Below, piece by piece: positions 23,801-34,504 of a stretch of DNA of 64,000 bases (positions are counted from its first letter, which is position 1; each line of letters begins with the position of its first letter). The stretch comes from Polychytrium aggregatum (taxonomy: Eukaryota; Chytridiomycota; Chytridiomycetes; Polychytriales), in the NCBI RefSeq assembly GCF_025602895.1, contig NW_026516364.1:23195-87194 (forward strand), written 5' to 3'. The notes beneath the pieces are model-generated. The model had not been told where the DNA came from, searched no databases, and worked only from the letters and a program-made list of their open reading frames with translations. A program made the translations under genes and the position numbers.

Positions 23801-26800
23801 CTTCCGACTATCTCTTTGTTTGCTCATCCTGGGCAGTTTGAGCCACTTCCGCCTGTCATCGAGCCCTCTGTCAGCCAGGGTGCGACTCACGATGCCCTCT
23901 CGATCACCCAAGTCACGCCGGCAACTTCTCTCAGGGCAACTCCTGTTTCGAGCTTCGACGACAAGCACGTCTGGAAGCAGACCCTCGAGAAACTGGCCCT
24001 TCCAGCCAAGGATCTGCTCGATCCGGTTCCTTCTGAAGCGTCAAACCTATCGACGTCTCCACAGAGTCATTTCGACTCGCTTGTTGGAAGCCCACAGTCC
24101 CACCATTCCTTAGTGCAAGGTGCACGTCATACCCGACAACCGAGCGCCGCCTCCCACACCAGCGACGCAGCAGCCGCCTCGGTTGACAAGTCGGCACCGG
24201 ACACGGCAGTCTCGCAGTCTCCACCGCTCATTACCCCTCGAACATCGCAGGGGCTCAAGGCCGTTGGTCACTATCGTCGGCTCTACAGTTTGAATGAATC
24301 CACGGACTCTGAGCATATCGTCATTGGCCAGAACGTTGCCAATGCCGCCGGTGCCGATAACCATTCGAGATCTCCACAGCGACAGGGGTCCGCGTTCCAC
24401 CATGCAACGGCAGCGCCTGATCCAGAGGTCGAGACTGGCAAGTCGCTGAGCGAACTCAAGATCACAATCAAGCCGCCGGCCTTCAAATCCTTCACCGTCA
24501 GCCTGCGCAACCCTGTGCTCCCCAGACGCAGCGATCTGACGGCGTTGTTGTCAGCGCAGCGACAAGAGAGTCTCCCCTCCGACACCGCTCGACCTCAGGC
24601 GGAATATCCGGCAGCAGATGCACACGAAACCCGCAGCACCTCGACACCCACAATCGTGCTGGCTCGGCCACTGAGCAATCGACTGGTGTACACACCCTCG
24701 GGGACCGTTAAAGGCAGCAGTGCCGGCTCGCGCATGTACTCAGTCTTTGGCGACCGCGTCCGCTCGACCACGTCTGTGGCCGGCCGCCTGTCGTCGCATC
24801 TCGGGACGGTCAAGAGCGCCGACCGCAACAGCAGCGACTCTGCAGCACTGCGCTCCTCGTCGGCATCCATTTACCAGCAGAGCTGGTCGCACGCATCCAC
24901 AATTCCCTTCCTCAAGATGACCAACGCCTTGCATCTGTACCTCAAGATGCACGTTTTCAGTGCGCCCGGTGAGCGCCATCTGGCCTGGATTCCGCTCTCG
25001 TACATCCCCCAGCTGCCGCCCTTCATCAGCTCGAATCCTGCGCTGCTTGGCGGTGGTGCGGGAGGCGACAGCTCGGTTGCGGGCCAGAGCAACGCCTCAG
25101 GACAGGCATCTCCCAATCTCAGTGCCGCTGCGCCCTCGGCTTCGGCCAACACCAAGCCAAGAACCGGCGGCTGGCTTTCGTTCATGACGACCTCGGGCGC
25201 TGGCGGAGCGCCCAGCAACCGCAGCGCCACCGATATCAGCCCCAAGGTAATGAATGCCCTCATGACCATCAAGCCTTCAGAACGCCCGTGCTATCTCCTG
25301 TTGTCGGATGCGCATCTGTACATCTTTTCGCCGCTCGCCGCGTTCCCCTATCAGCCCGAGGATGCCAGCGATCCGTACGCTCAGCATCTCAAGAGGCAGA
25401 GCGAGCAGACCAATTACGACGATCCTTCCAAGTATCTCAATTTGATCTACAAGATCCCCTTTTCGTCGCTTGGCCGCCTCGATGTCGGACCTAACCGCCA
25501 GTACATAACGGTGCACTTTCTCTACGCCGACTCCAAGGTGGGAACGGCCCTGCCTGCAAGTGGCTCGACTGCGATCAGCGCCAATCCTACAGGCGCTGTT
25601 GCCAGCACCCCGTCGACAGCCATCGCGGCAGCTGCTGCATCGACTGCAGCCATAGGCGTTGCCGGCGTTGCAGGTGTCGCAGGCGTCGCCGGTGCCACTC
25701 TTGGGCTCTCAGCGAACCTTGTGTCGACCTCAGGCCCAAGCGTCCCGCAGCCCCAGCACCATGGACAGACTCCATTCACATCGCTTGTCCTCGTCACGCG
25801 CGACAAGGCCCTCACCAGCCAGATCCTGGACAACCTCATGCCGATCCTCTATGAAAGCGAGGGCACGGTCGCGGACCGAGTCAAGGGCCCGGACGGGCGA
25901 ATCCGTATCCTGAACCAGGATATCGAGTGGGCCGTCAAAGGCTACCTCGAGCGAGTGTTTTTCCGGCGAGGCGAGAAGGAGATGGATCTCGATCGAATCG
26001 GCGCAATGCAGTATGCCGAGGACACCGAGTCTGGAGAGAATCCTTCGAGCGGCAGCACGGGCACGCCCAACGCAAGTCTGCCCAAGCCCACCGATGACTC
26101 GCCCAGAGCCAAGACCCCGGACGGCCTGCCACGATCCAAGACTCCGAGCGAATCGCCCGCATATCAAGCTCCGGCTACCGATATCGCCAAGAAGCCTACG
26201 AGCTGGACACAGACCAAACTCATTCTCGACGACGAGCTCGATGCCGTTGTCAACGAAGCAGTCGAGTCCCTCAGCAAGGTCAGCTTTGATTTTGTCCGTC
26301 TCTATCAGCTTGTGGGCTATGCCGAGCTCAAGTTCCGGGATCCAGCAGTTGCATCTGCCGGAGCCAAGGCCACGACGCCTCGGCTTGAGTCGCTGTCGCT
26401 GCTGGGTACACAGGAGTACATCTACCTGGTCCGAGAGCGACTGGACGCCTGGCCTCCCCTCGTGTTCCCTCCTGAGATCACCTCGGCGCCCGGCGGAGCC
26501 GTGAATGCCGCCATCGAGGACCTCAGCCCCGAGCTCAAGCACTCCAAGGGATGGGTTGTCGACATTGTCGGACACATCCACTCGGTCTACACGGCAGCTC
26601 GGGTCAGCAACATTGTCAAGGTCGAGCGATGGAGAAGCTGGCGCTGGACCGGTCGCGAGACCGTCCAGCAAGTCGGGGCAACGGGCAGCGACGCCGGCAT
26701 GGTTCTAATGAACGGCGGCATCGGGTCGCTCGAATGGAACACGATCACCGCCAAGGCGGCCGAGACCCAAGTGAAGAGATTGCCTCTGGGGCGCAGCAAA

Positions 26801-27226
26801 CTCCAGGGCACACAGAACTATCTCTTGATCGAAGGCAACGCTGCCGGCTGGGGCTGGTGGGTGCGCATTACTTTTGCGCTGCCTCTGGCGGGCTCGAACT
26901 CGGGCGGCAGCAAGCGGTTTTGGTGGGATCTGTTCTTCTCGACGCTCAATTCGGCAAACGAGTTCCTGGCGTTTGTGGCCAACCTGCGGGGATCCAAGCC
27001 GGACTGCGAGCCCGAAACCCTGCCGGTGCTTGATGCTGAGACCACAGCCCAAGCCGCGGACGACCGCGACCACGATGATACCTCTTTCCCCGCCAACACA
27101 GATGCCGAGACCGACGGCGCTGCATCAGGAAGCCCCGAGAGCCAGCCTCGATTCGATCCGCGGCCATCGTGGGAACTGGATCTGCGCCCCGACGGCGTTG
27201 CTTTTGTTATTGGCGATGACGCCTGA
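20828..27226 (+). CDS. Leucine-rich repeat protein resembling STK11IP, with PH-like C-terminal half
   Basis: Four exons fit in phase: 20828-21512, 21761-22077, 22408-22935 and 23183-27226, giving 1857 residues. Residues about 240-510 form leucine-rich repeats (LRTLKLANV, LTHLSLAKC, HIDLSENYLEALP, LRVLDLRDNRIWDV, LVDLRVDGNPL). The repeats are followed at once by YRVNIFTYF and LNVVLDGTLPT. That order is found in animal STK11IP (LKB1-interacting protein) and related LRR/PH-like proteins. A ~480-residue disordered region comes next, then LHLYLKMHVFS, CYLLLSDAHLYIFSP and IPFSSLGRLDVG, which look like PH-like strands. The tail ends with WWVRITFALPLAG and a final acidic segment. STK11IP acts at lysosomes and on kinase signalling in animals; whether that holds here is inference. 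Confidence 0.65.
22322..22374. repeat. Intronic CACTCACATTGT-type tandem repeat
   Basis: About four 12-bp units of the form CACTCACATTGY lie in the second intron of the LRR gene. Confidence 0.75.
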
Positions 27227-27600
27227 GTTTTGGCAGTCGATATTGCGCGCAGTGCTGTGTCCCGGGGCTACCGCCGAGTGTCAGTTTCAGTTTCCCGTTT
27301 CCGCCACCGTTTCCGTTGCACTCTTTGTCTGTATCGCATATCCCTCTGCGCTTCCGATTCCATGTCTCTCCGCGGTCGATCGCTTTACTCAGTATCTGCT
27401 TGTTTCTTGTTTCTTTCTTCTTTCTCTCTTTGTTCTACCCGCGCGCATCACAACGTCAAGAAATGGACCGGGACACCCGGACAGAGTTTCCACAGTGGCC
27501 TTCTTTGGATCCCGAACGCGCATGTGTGCATGTATTCAGGACGCAAACAGCGTGAACACTGGCCCGAGCCGCCAGACGCCATCCTTTCGCTTGGTGGATG
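27227..27600. other. Convergent intergenic region, LRR gene / MINDY4
   Basis: No gene is supported. It contains long pyrimidine-rich tracts (near 27400-27440) typical of a 3' flank. Confidence 0.5.
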
Positions 27601-30600
27601 CTACAAGATCGGATCGTATCCGTTCCAGGAGATGGTGCTTCCAGGCCACTTTGTTCGGATGCAGTGCTCAAGCGGCGGCACGAGATCGCCTTCCAGGGAG
27701 CGCCGCGGAGCCGTCGCCGTCGGCGGACTGTTTAGCGAGACGGTAAGCACAATCTCCTGGTCCTGGTTGGCCAAGCCGTCGTAGTAAGTCAGATCAAAGA
27801 CCTTCAGCGCCGGCGGCCCACCCGTGCTTGACGGCGATGTCTTGATGAGGAGCCCGCGATCTGTTGAGAACAGCACGGTGAAGTGCGACTCGGAGGAGAC
27901 TACAAAGATAGGGTAGATGGGGTGCTTGAGATACTCGCCGACCTGTGGCCGCAACGGAAATCAGGGTCAGTCGAGCTGCGCCCACATGCATTCGCCGGGC
28001 AGTCGCTTGGATCTGGACCCATGAGGGACGCACATCATGAATGCGATGCCACCGACCTTGATGGAGCCGTAGTGTTCAAACAGAGTGAGGAAGCCGAACT
28101 GGCACGGTCGCTTGATGCCCTTGAGGATCTTGTATTCGTCGAGGTTGTAGTCGCCGTCGAATACGTTCGAGGTCGCTTGTCCAAGCAGGATCAAGTTGAC
28201 CATTTCCTGGTGGCAGCAGGTCATGTCAGCCAATGCCCGCACAGCCTCGCAGCCAACCAGGCAGGGCAGGGCAGAGACTCGGACTCAGGGCAGAAGATAC
28301 TCACCTGCGTGCAGTATCCGTGCTTGCCAATGAGACGGGACTCTCGCTCATCCATGTCTTCGTCTCGGATGGTCTCAACACCGCGGCTGAGAATCACAGA
28401 ATAGAGGAGCTGGATGATGCCGTGCTGGCCAGGATCGTTGACTGTGAACTGGAAAGTGCCGCCATATCGGTAAGCAAGCAGATCCATTTCCAGCCTCGAG
28501 CCCTGAGTCGCTCGAATGAGTCGCCTGAGAAGCCCTCCGCCCTGCTGGCCAGTCACACTCACGCTGCCAATGCTTTCGGTGATGAATTCACGCAGAGTGT
28601 TGAGGTCGGAGAACTCGTGGAGCTCGAGGTTCTCGGTGATGCCGTCGGGCAGATATCGATCAGAGCCGATGGCGGTGTTGGTTGCAGCAAGCCCCAGCCG
28701 TGCGTTTGGTTTGTAGAGAGCGACAACCGCTCTCCGGTGGCGAAGACCTCCGGCCTGCCACAGGATCTCAGTGATGCCCTCGATCAAGGCCGTCCGGCAG
28801 TTGACAAATGTGGGGCGAAGTCGCCCGGACCTGCGAATAAATAGTCAGAGAGTTGGGATTCTGGTACCTCTGCGAATGCACGTTCAGGAGGAAGGCCGCT
28901 GAATGTGACCCTGTGGGAACAGGCGTTCCAGAGGCGACAGGATGTGTCGGCATTGTACCTACCGGGTCGCCGAGCCGTGCTCCGAGAACATGAGGTGCTT
29001 GAGCACCAGTGCCTGGACTGCGGCGAGCAGCCCGCATGGACCGCCCTGAGAAGCGAGTATTAGCGACTGCCGGCCCGCTCCAGACAGGCAGACCGATATG
29101 CCGCCGACGCCCGTCGATTGGTTGGCTCCTTCTCATGGGCGACTCACCTTGGACTGAACTAATCCATACGCCAGATCCGCCACCGACGTGTTGAAGACAA
29201 AGCCTTTGCCCTTCCACTCCTCTGTGAAGGTTGCGCGGCCTTTCTCTCCTGGAAAGACCAGGCACCGCAGAGCGAGGGCCCGCTGCGTCGTGATGAGCTT
29301 GCCGCGAGCGCCGACGCTGGTAGAGAAGCCGGCCAGGAAGCTGCCGGCGTTTCCGTCTTCTTCCGCCGTGAGATCCAGCTCGACGAGGTCGTCCAGAACC
29401 CGCACGTCCCCTTTGCTTTGGACACCCTTCGTGCTGCGATCCGAAAACGCCCTGGGACCTTCTGACTTTGGCGTGTCGGAGGAGTCTTCGTTTGACGACA
29501 GCCTGACGTGCGAGCGGCCCTGCTTTGACGGCAGAGGCGGGGTGCCCAAGCTGCTGCCGATGGTCTGTGCTTTGGCGCTGGCGGCGACCTTGGCCCTTGG
29601 GCCGGCTTCTCGAGTATTGGACTCCTTTTTGGGGGCGACCATGCGTGGATTCTGGTTGTCGAAGGTGCCGAGCAAGTCGATGTTCTTGATAGTGCGAGAA
29701 TCGATGCGGTCGCGTTCGTCGGTAGTGGTGGTGGCGGTGCCTTGGAGAGACTTTAGCAGAGTCTCACTCGCCGTGGGGGGCCTGCGACTGGCTACGCTCT
29801 GCTTCTCGATGGGCGAATTGGAGGGCTCCGATATCGTAAAGGCCACGGACGGCTTCCGCTGGGCGTACTTTTCGTCGGCCTCGGTCTCGGAGGCAAACTC
29901 GTGCTTGGAGAGGCGGGTGCGTAAATAATTGACGATGATGTCGATGAAGGATTTGAAGGGAGATTCTGAAGGAGATGCCGATGGCGCACCACCCGAGCGG
30001 GTTTGACACGGAGCAGGCCGATGAGCCCAACGAAAGCATGGATATGCAGAAAGAGAGCGTGAGCATTATGCCATTTGATAGACTGCCATACTACCAGCGC
30101 GAGACATCCTCTCTGGCTTCCAGGGGCCTGGGAATCGGTGGGTGCGGCTGCACTCGGCTTGCTCACCAGACTGAATGTTCTGCTTGACGAGCTTGACGAT
30201 GCCGAGATTCTTCACAAGCTCAGAGCGACTGGACACGAGATGTTCCTTCTGCACAGCACCGTTCGTTCCCGCGAGCACGTCCGCAGCACCCATCGGGATC
30301 GGGAGAAGTGAGAAGGAGCGAATGATGGACGGAGCACCGAAACAAATTCACGGAACTGGATTGCTCTAATCCTCACCTGTCCTTCGTCCACGACGAGTAC
30401 ATCCAAAGTGCGCTTGTATCCTTTTGAAGCCAGATATTCCCGAACCAGTGCCGAGCCCAAGACCTCGGTCCATTCGTATGAGCTCAAGTCCCTCTTGGGG
30501 CCGCTTCCAGTTTGCCGTGGCGGAGCCGTTTCAGGACGGGCTAAGGTCGACGTTCGAGATGGAGCAAAAGCCGAGCTGGCGCTCTTGGCCCGCGACGCCG

Positions 30601-30691
30601 GGGGTGCGGTTGCTGGTCGATGGGCGTCGTTCGACATTGCGGAGCGGGTCTTGCGAGATTGACGTCGAGTCGAGGACGGAGAGCGCATCAT
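27601..30691 (-). CDS. MINDY4: MINDY4-type deubiquitinase (FAM188B) with LisH-like N terminus
   Basis: MINDY enzymes are cysteine proteases that trim Lys48-linked polyubiquitin; MINDY3/4 form the DUF4205 branch. Exon 1 (30377-30691) has [20 protein letters not shown], matching the LisH-like start of animal MINDY4. A short exon follows ([16 protein letters not shown]), then a long disordered exon ending in LAYGLVQSK. The next exon begins [18 protein letters not shown], which carries the catalytic Cys. Further exons have [36 protein letters not shown] and [16 protein letters not shown]. The last exon has [17 protein letters not shown], with the catalytic His in SESHF. Both catalytic residues are present and I see no break. 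The start could be 30691, 30688 or a later Met (MSNDAHRP). Confidence 0.87.
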
Positions 30692-31292
30692 TGTGCATCA
30701 AAAGAGACGGGCTCGAAGCGCCGGATCGGGTACAGATGATAGGGCAGCGTATTGTGCGGGAGGGTGGAAAGCCCAGGGATTCGCCGGCCTCGGAGCTCCC
30801 AACAAAATGGCGGTCAGTGCAGAGCCCCAAAGGAAGCGGGCCCACTCTTCGCCCTGCCGTCATATGGGCCCAGCCAACGGCACAAGCTCTCTACAAGCGC
30901 CCCGAGGGTCTGCTTGGGATCTCGGTGATGTCATCGCCGAGGTATGTGATAGGCATCGGCAGCGAGGAGGGCAAGACAGCAATAGATCGGGGGCATGGTG
31001 CAGCGGGATTGGCCTCGCCAGAGCATTGAAAATCCAATGGGACGCATCGTCTCTCTCAAGCAAAGCACGCCGTAGCTGGAACCATATCATGCACTTGGCC
31101 GAATGGGTTGGATCATGTTCTCAGATATCTGGCTCACATCGTCCCATCGGCCATGTCCATCGCAACAGCGCCAGGGTCACGCGTTCAGCAAGCCAAGGGT
31201 CGCAGTGCCAGCTCCTGTTCTTCAACCCAATCCAATCCGCCCAACCTGTCCAGCCCGTTCAGCCCGTCCAGCACACCGCCCACGCCCGTCCC
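30692..31292. promoter_or_regulatory. Divergent promoter region, MINDY4 / dihydroxyacetone kinase
   Basis: About 600 bases separate the two divergent starts. The open frames crossing it lack domain-like composition. The 3' part is rich in CCAATCC and CCCGTTCAGC-like words near the DAK start. Confidence 0.4.
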
Positions 31293-34200
31293 ATGAGTTC
31301 TGGAAAGAAGCTGATCAATCTCCCTGCAAAGGTATGCGGCGGGCTGATCGCGGGAGAGCTGTTATTCCGGCTGGTCATGCTGCTTCCGCGCTCGCACAGG
31401 TCGTCGATGAGTCCCTGGCTGGGCTGGTCGCAGGAAACCCTGGTCTTGTTCTGGATGCAGAGAACAGAGGTATGTTGCCGTGTATGCAGCGATGCCTCTT
31501 GCGAGCACTCGGGCAGCGTCGGGCCCGTCAAATGGACATCTAACATGGCATGCGGCGTTGTCTGCACTCGCTCCGATGCAGTCGTTCGCCTCAAGAAGAA
31601 GCGGAACCAAGTGGCCCTCATCTCTGGTGGCGGGAGCGGACACGAGCCTGCTCATGCTGGATTCGTCGGCGACGGAGTGCTTTCGGCAGCCGTCTGTGGC
31701 GACGTCTTTGCCTCGCCGAGCGCCAAGCAAGTCCTGGCCGCAATCGAGGGCAGCAACAACGGCAGTGGGGCCCTTTTGATCGTGAAGAATTACACAGGTG
31801 AGGGCATGCAATCCCTGGGCACCTTAATGTGCTTTCCGCTGTCTTGCGCATGCCGCATGGGTCTATCCTAACAAGAGCTGCCTGGTCTGCACCGTCTCCA
31901 TCGGCGAACGCCTTCACCCCGATATACCAGGCGACCGCCTCCAGTTTGGCAAAGCCGGCGAACGGGCCAAGCAAAGGGGTATCGATGTCGAGCTTGTCGT
32001 TGTTGCAGACGACTGCGCGATCCCAAGAAGCATGCTTGGTGCAGGCCGGCGAGGTCTCAGCGGCACTCTCTTTGGTGAGCAACCGATGTTTTGATAGCCG
32101 GATGCTGTGGCATGCGATTTGGGCAGGCGAGAGTGCTCGTCCTGCGACTGACTTGCCACCGTTGCCGGGCCAGTGCACAAGATTGCTGGGGCTGCGGCCT
32201 ACACCGGGTAAGCTGATGCATGCACTCAAGCGCCCCTGACGAGAGCGACAGCGCTCCCGTGCTGCATCAGATAACGGCCGAATGAATAGCCGTTTGACTC
32301 GTTTGACTCGTTTGACTCGATATCCTCATTGACTCGTTTGATCCACCATTGGCCCCATTTGTCATCAGTCTCTCTCTCAAAGAAGTCGGGTCCGTCGCCC
32401 GAGCTGTTTCGGCCAACGTCGGCACTGTGGGCGTGGCCCTGACGCCCTGCAGCATTCCGGGCAAAAGCCCCACCTTTTCGATCCTGCCCGACAATATGGA
32501 GCTTGGACTTGGTCAGTACACCATACAGGACATGCTACTGCATCCAAGGCAGCTGCATATCATCAGCCCTGCTTTACTGGACCTTGAAGAGCTGGAGAGC
32601 GATTGGCTGAATGATCGTGAAGCGCTTCCCTCACACTTTCGGCCGCTCGAACATCACCAGGAATCCACGGCGAATCGGGCTTGCAGAGCGTGCCTCTGGC
32701 ATCGGCCAAAGAAGTTGCCCGAGCTTGTCTTGACATGGTCCTATCCCAGGACAGCAATCGACAGTATCTCCACGTTCCCGAGCAAGGACAAGTTGCCCTG
32801 CTGGTCAACAATCTCGGAGGGACAACGAACCTGGAGGTATGCAGGAATGGAACAGGCCGAGCACAGGACCTCCGCCAGCACTGCAGACCGCTCATTCTTC
32901 CTCAAATGGCTTCAGCTTGGCATCTTGGTCAACGAGGCTCTCCAATATCTGGGTAAGCCGGAATGACAGACGATATGGAATCGCTGTGGAGCACGGATCT
33001 ATCTTGTCACTGACGATGCGCGGGGCAATTCCCACAGCCTCCAAGTCCATCCGCGTTGCCAGGGTTTACAGCGGCGCTATGATGACAAGTCTGGAGATGT
33101 GCGGTGTATCGTTTTCGATCCTCAACATCCCACCAGAGCATGTAAAAACGTGGATGGAGTACCTGGACTTGCCTGTGAGCTGTTCGGGCTGGCCACGGAT
33201 CGTGTGCGATGAGCATGGTCGATTCGATCTCCAAAATCCTGTGTTGGCGAGCCATTTGGCTGTCCACGCAGCCAAGGGCGTCCCCACCAAGCCCTTCGAC
33301 CCGGTTCAGAGCATCGAAGGTATGGCTTGGCATGCACTCCAGCGTCAGTTCTTGGCGCTGTGCTCCTCCGGCAAGGCATTGGCTGCCGAGTCGCCTGACT
33401 GGTTGCGAATCATTGAACAGAATCGTTCCCACACTCTTTGCCCACAGGTGTGCTCTTTGCAAAGGCTGTAGCTGCCGCATGTCATGTCCTCATCGAAGCT
33501 GAGCCCAAGCTCACGAGCTATGACCAGATCGCAGGTGACGGAGACTGCGGCCTGAGCTTCCGCAAAGGCGCCGAAGCCATACTGGCGCAACTGCACCATT
33601 CGCAGGAGCCGCCTCAGGTTAGCTCCTCCATTCCCTTTGACCGCCCTGGTGATGCTCTGGCTCAGCTGAGCTATGTGATCGAAGACCAAATGGGTGGCAG
33701 CTCTGGCGCCCTGCTCTGGTGAGTATCGGGCAGGAATGTGCTGTCCACACGAACGCCCATCCATACAGCAGTCGATATTTCCATCGCCATGCCAATTCCT
33801 ACGTCAATTCCTACGTCAATTCGCCCACGACCGACTAACGGTTGCGTATTACTCCGTCTGCAGTATTTTCCTTGATACAGCCTCAAACTGGTTCCTCAAC
33901 TCAGCGAGCGACAACGACAGCAGCCGCCTTCTCTGGCCACGCGCAGTCAAGGTAACCAGTCGCCTCAGCACACTGGATGCTCAGATCTTCCCCGGCTCCT
34001 CCGTAACTGCCCCGCTTATTCCCTCTGCCCGATTCGGCTGTACAGGAGGGTGTCGACGCAATCCGACTCTATGGAGGTGCCTCGGTTGGTGATCGCACTT
34101 TGGTCGATGCCCTCGTTCCCCTCTCGCAGAGTTTGCTTGATACAGTCGCACACGCAAGCATTCGTGAAAGCCTCGACGAGGCCGAGGCAGCAACTGTCCG

Positions 34201-34357
34201 CGGTGCCGATAGCACTGCCGCGATGGGGGCCCGCAAAGGCCGAAGCAGCTACATCAACACCGAGCGACTCAAGGGCACGCCCGATCCTGGCGCCGAAGCC
34301 ATCAAGTTGATGGTCCAAGCCATCGTCCGCTCCTTGAAGGACAACCTCGACGACTGA
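31293..34357 (+). CDS. DAK: Dihydroxyacetone kinase (ATP-dependent, DhaK-DhaL fusion)
   Basis: The enzyme phosphorylates dihydroxyacetone with ATP, in glycerol use and in detoxifying dihydroxyacetone. At least nine exons are seen; the first three are 31293-31331, 31400-31469 and 31582-31797. The DhaK half has [56 protein letters not shown], and GIHGESG, where His should bind the substrate covalently. [15 protein letters not shown] follows. The DhaL half has the Mg-ATP-binding Asp cluster AGDGDCG, then [20 protein letters not shown] and GRSSYI. The tail is GTPDPGAEA. All key motifs are present and the stop at 34357 is clean. A Fanzor-bearing element starts only 54 bases downstream, so the gene's own 3' processing may use sequence inside that element. 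Confidence 0.94.
32298..32346. repeat. GTTTGACTC intronic tandem repeat
   Basis: Three adjacent GTTTGACTC units and a fourth nearby lie in a DAK intron. Confidence 0.7.
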
Positions 34358-34411
34358 GCGGACGGCCGATCACTCAGTGGAGCTACCACAGCAGAGGACA
34401 TGTACACTTTA

Positions 34412-34430
34412 TTCAGAAAAAAACGGGACA
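34412..34430 (+). repeat. Left terminal inverted repeat of the Fanzor element
   Basis: TTCAGAAAAAAACGGGACA, flanked outside by TA. The outer bases plus flank make TGAATAAA on the minus strand, a potential polyadenylation signal for transcripts leaving the Fanzor. Confidence 0.8.
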
Positions 34431-34504
34431 ATATAGCCGTTTCCATGAACATGTAGTATGTGCTGTGCTTGCGTCAAGCAAAGCCACAAGAAATAAACAG
34501 ATCA
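34412..34504 (-). ncRNA. Predicted Fanzor guide-RNA scaffold (fRNA/omega-RNA region)
   Basis: In TnpB and Fanzor loci the guide RNA comes from the 3' end of the nuclease gene and the bases up to the element end, and the guide is the flanking DNA just beyond. Here that region runs from the Fanzor stop (34502-34504) to the left inverted repeat. It has a 6-bp hairpin, TGCTTG-ACG-CAAGCA, at 34480-34466, and the block CTACATGTTC at 34456-34447. Both the block and the end repeat recur at the right window edge with nearly the same spacing. The scaffold may extend into the Fanzor coding end. Transcription is inferred from family knowledge, not seen. Confidence 0.55.

Noticed and set aside
27460-27490. 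CGGGACACCCGG, resembling sequence beside the right inverted repeat
   Set aside because: Only 12 bases match, with no A-tract or partner repeat, so chance similarity in GC-rich DNA is more likely.
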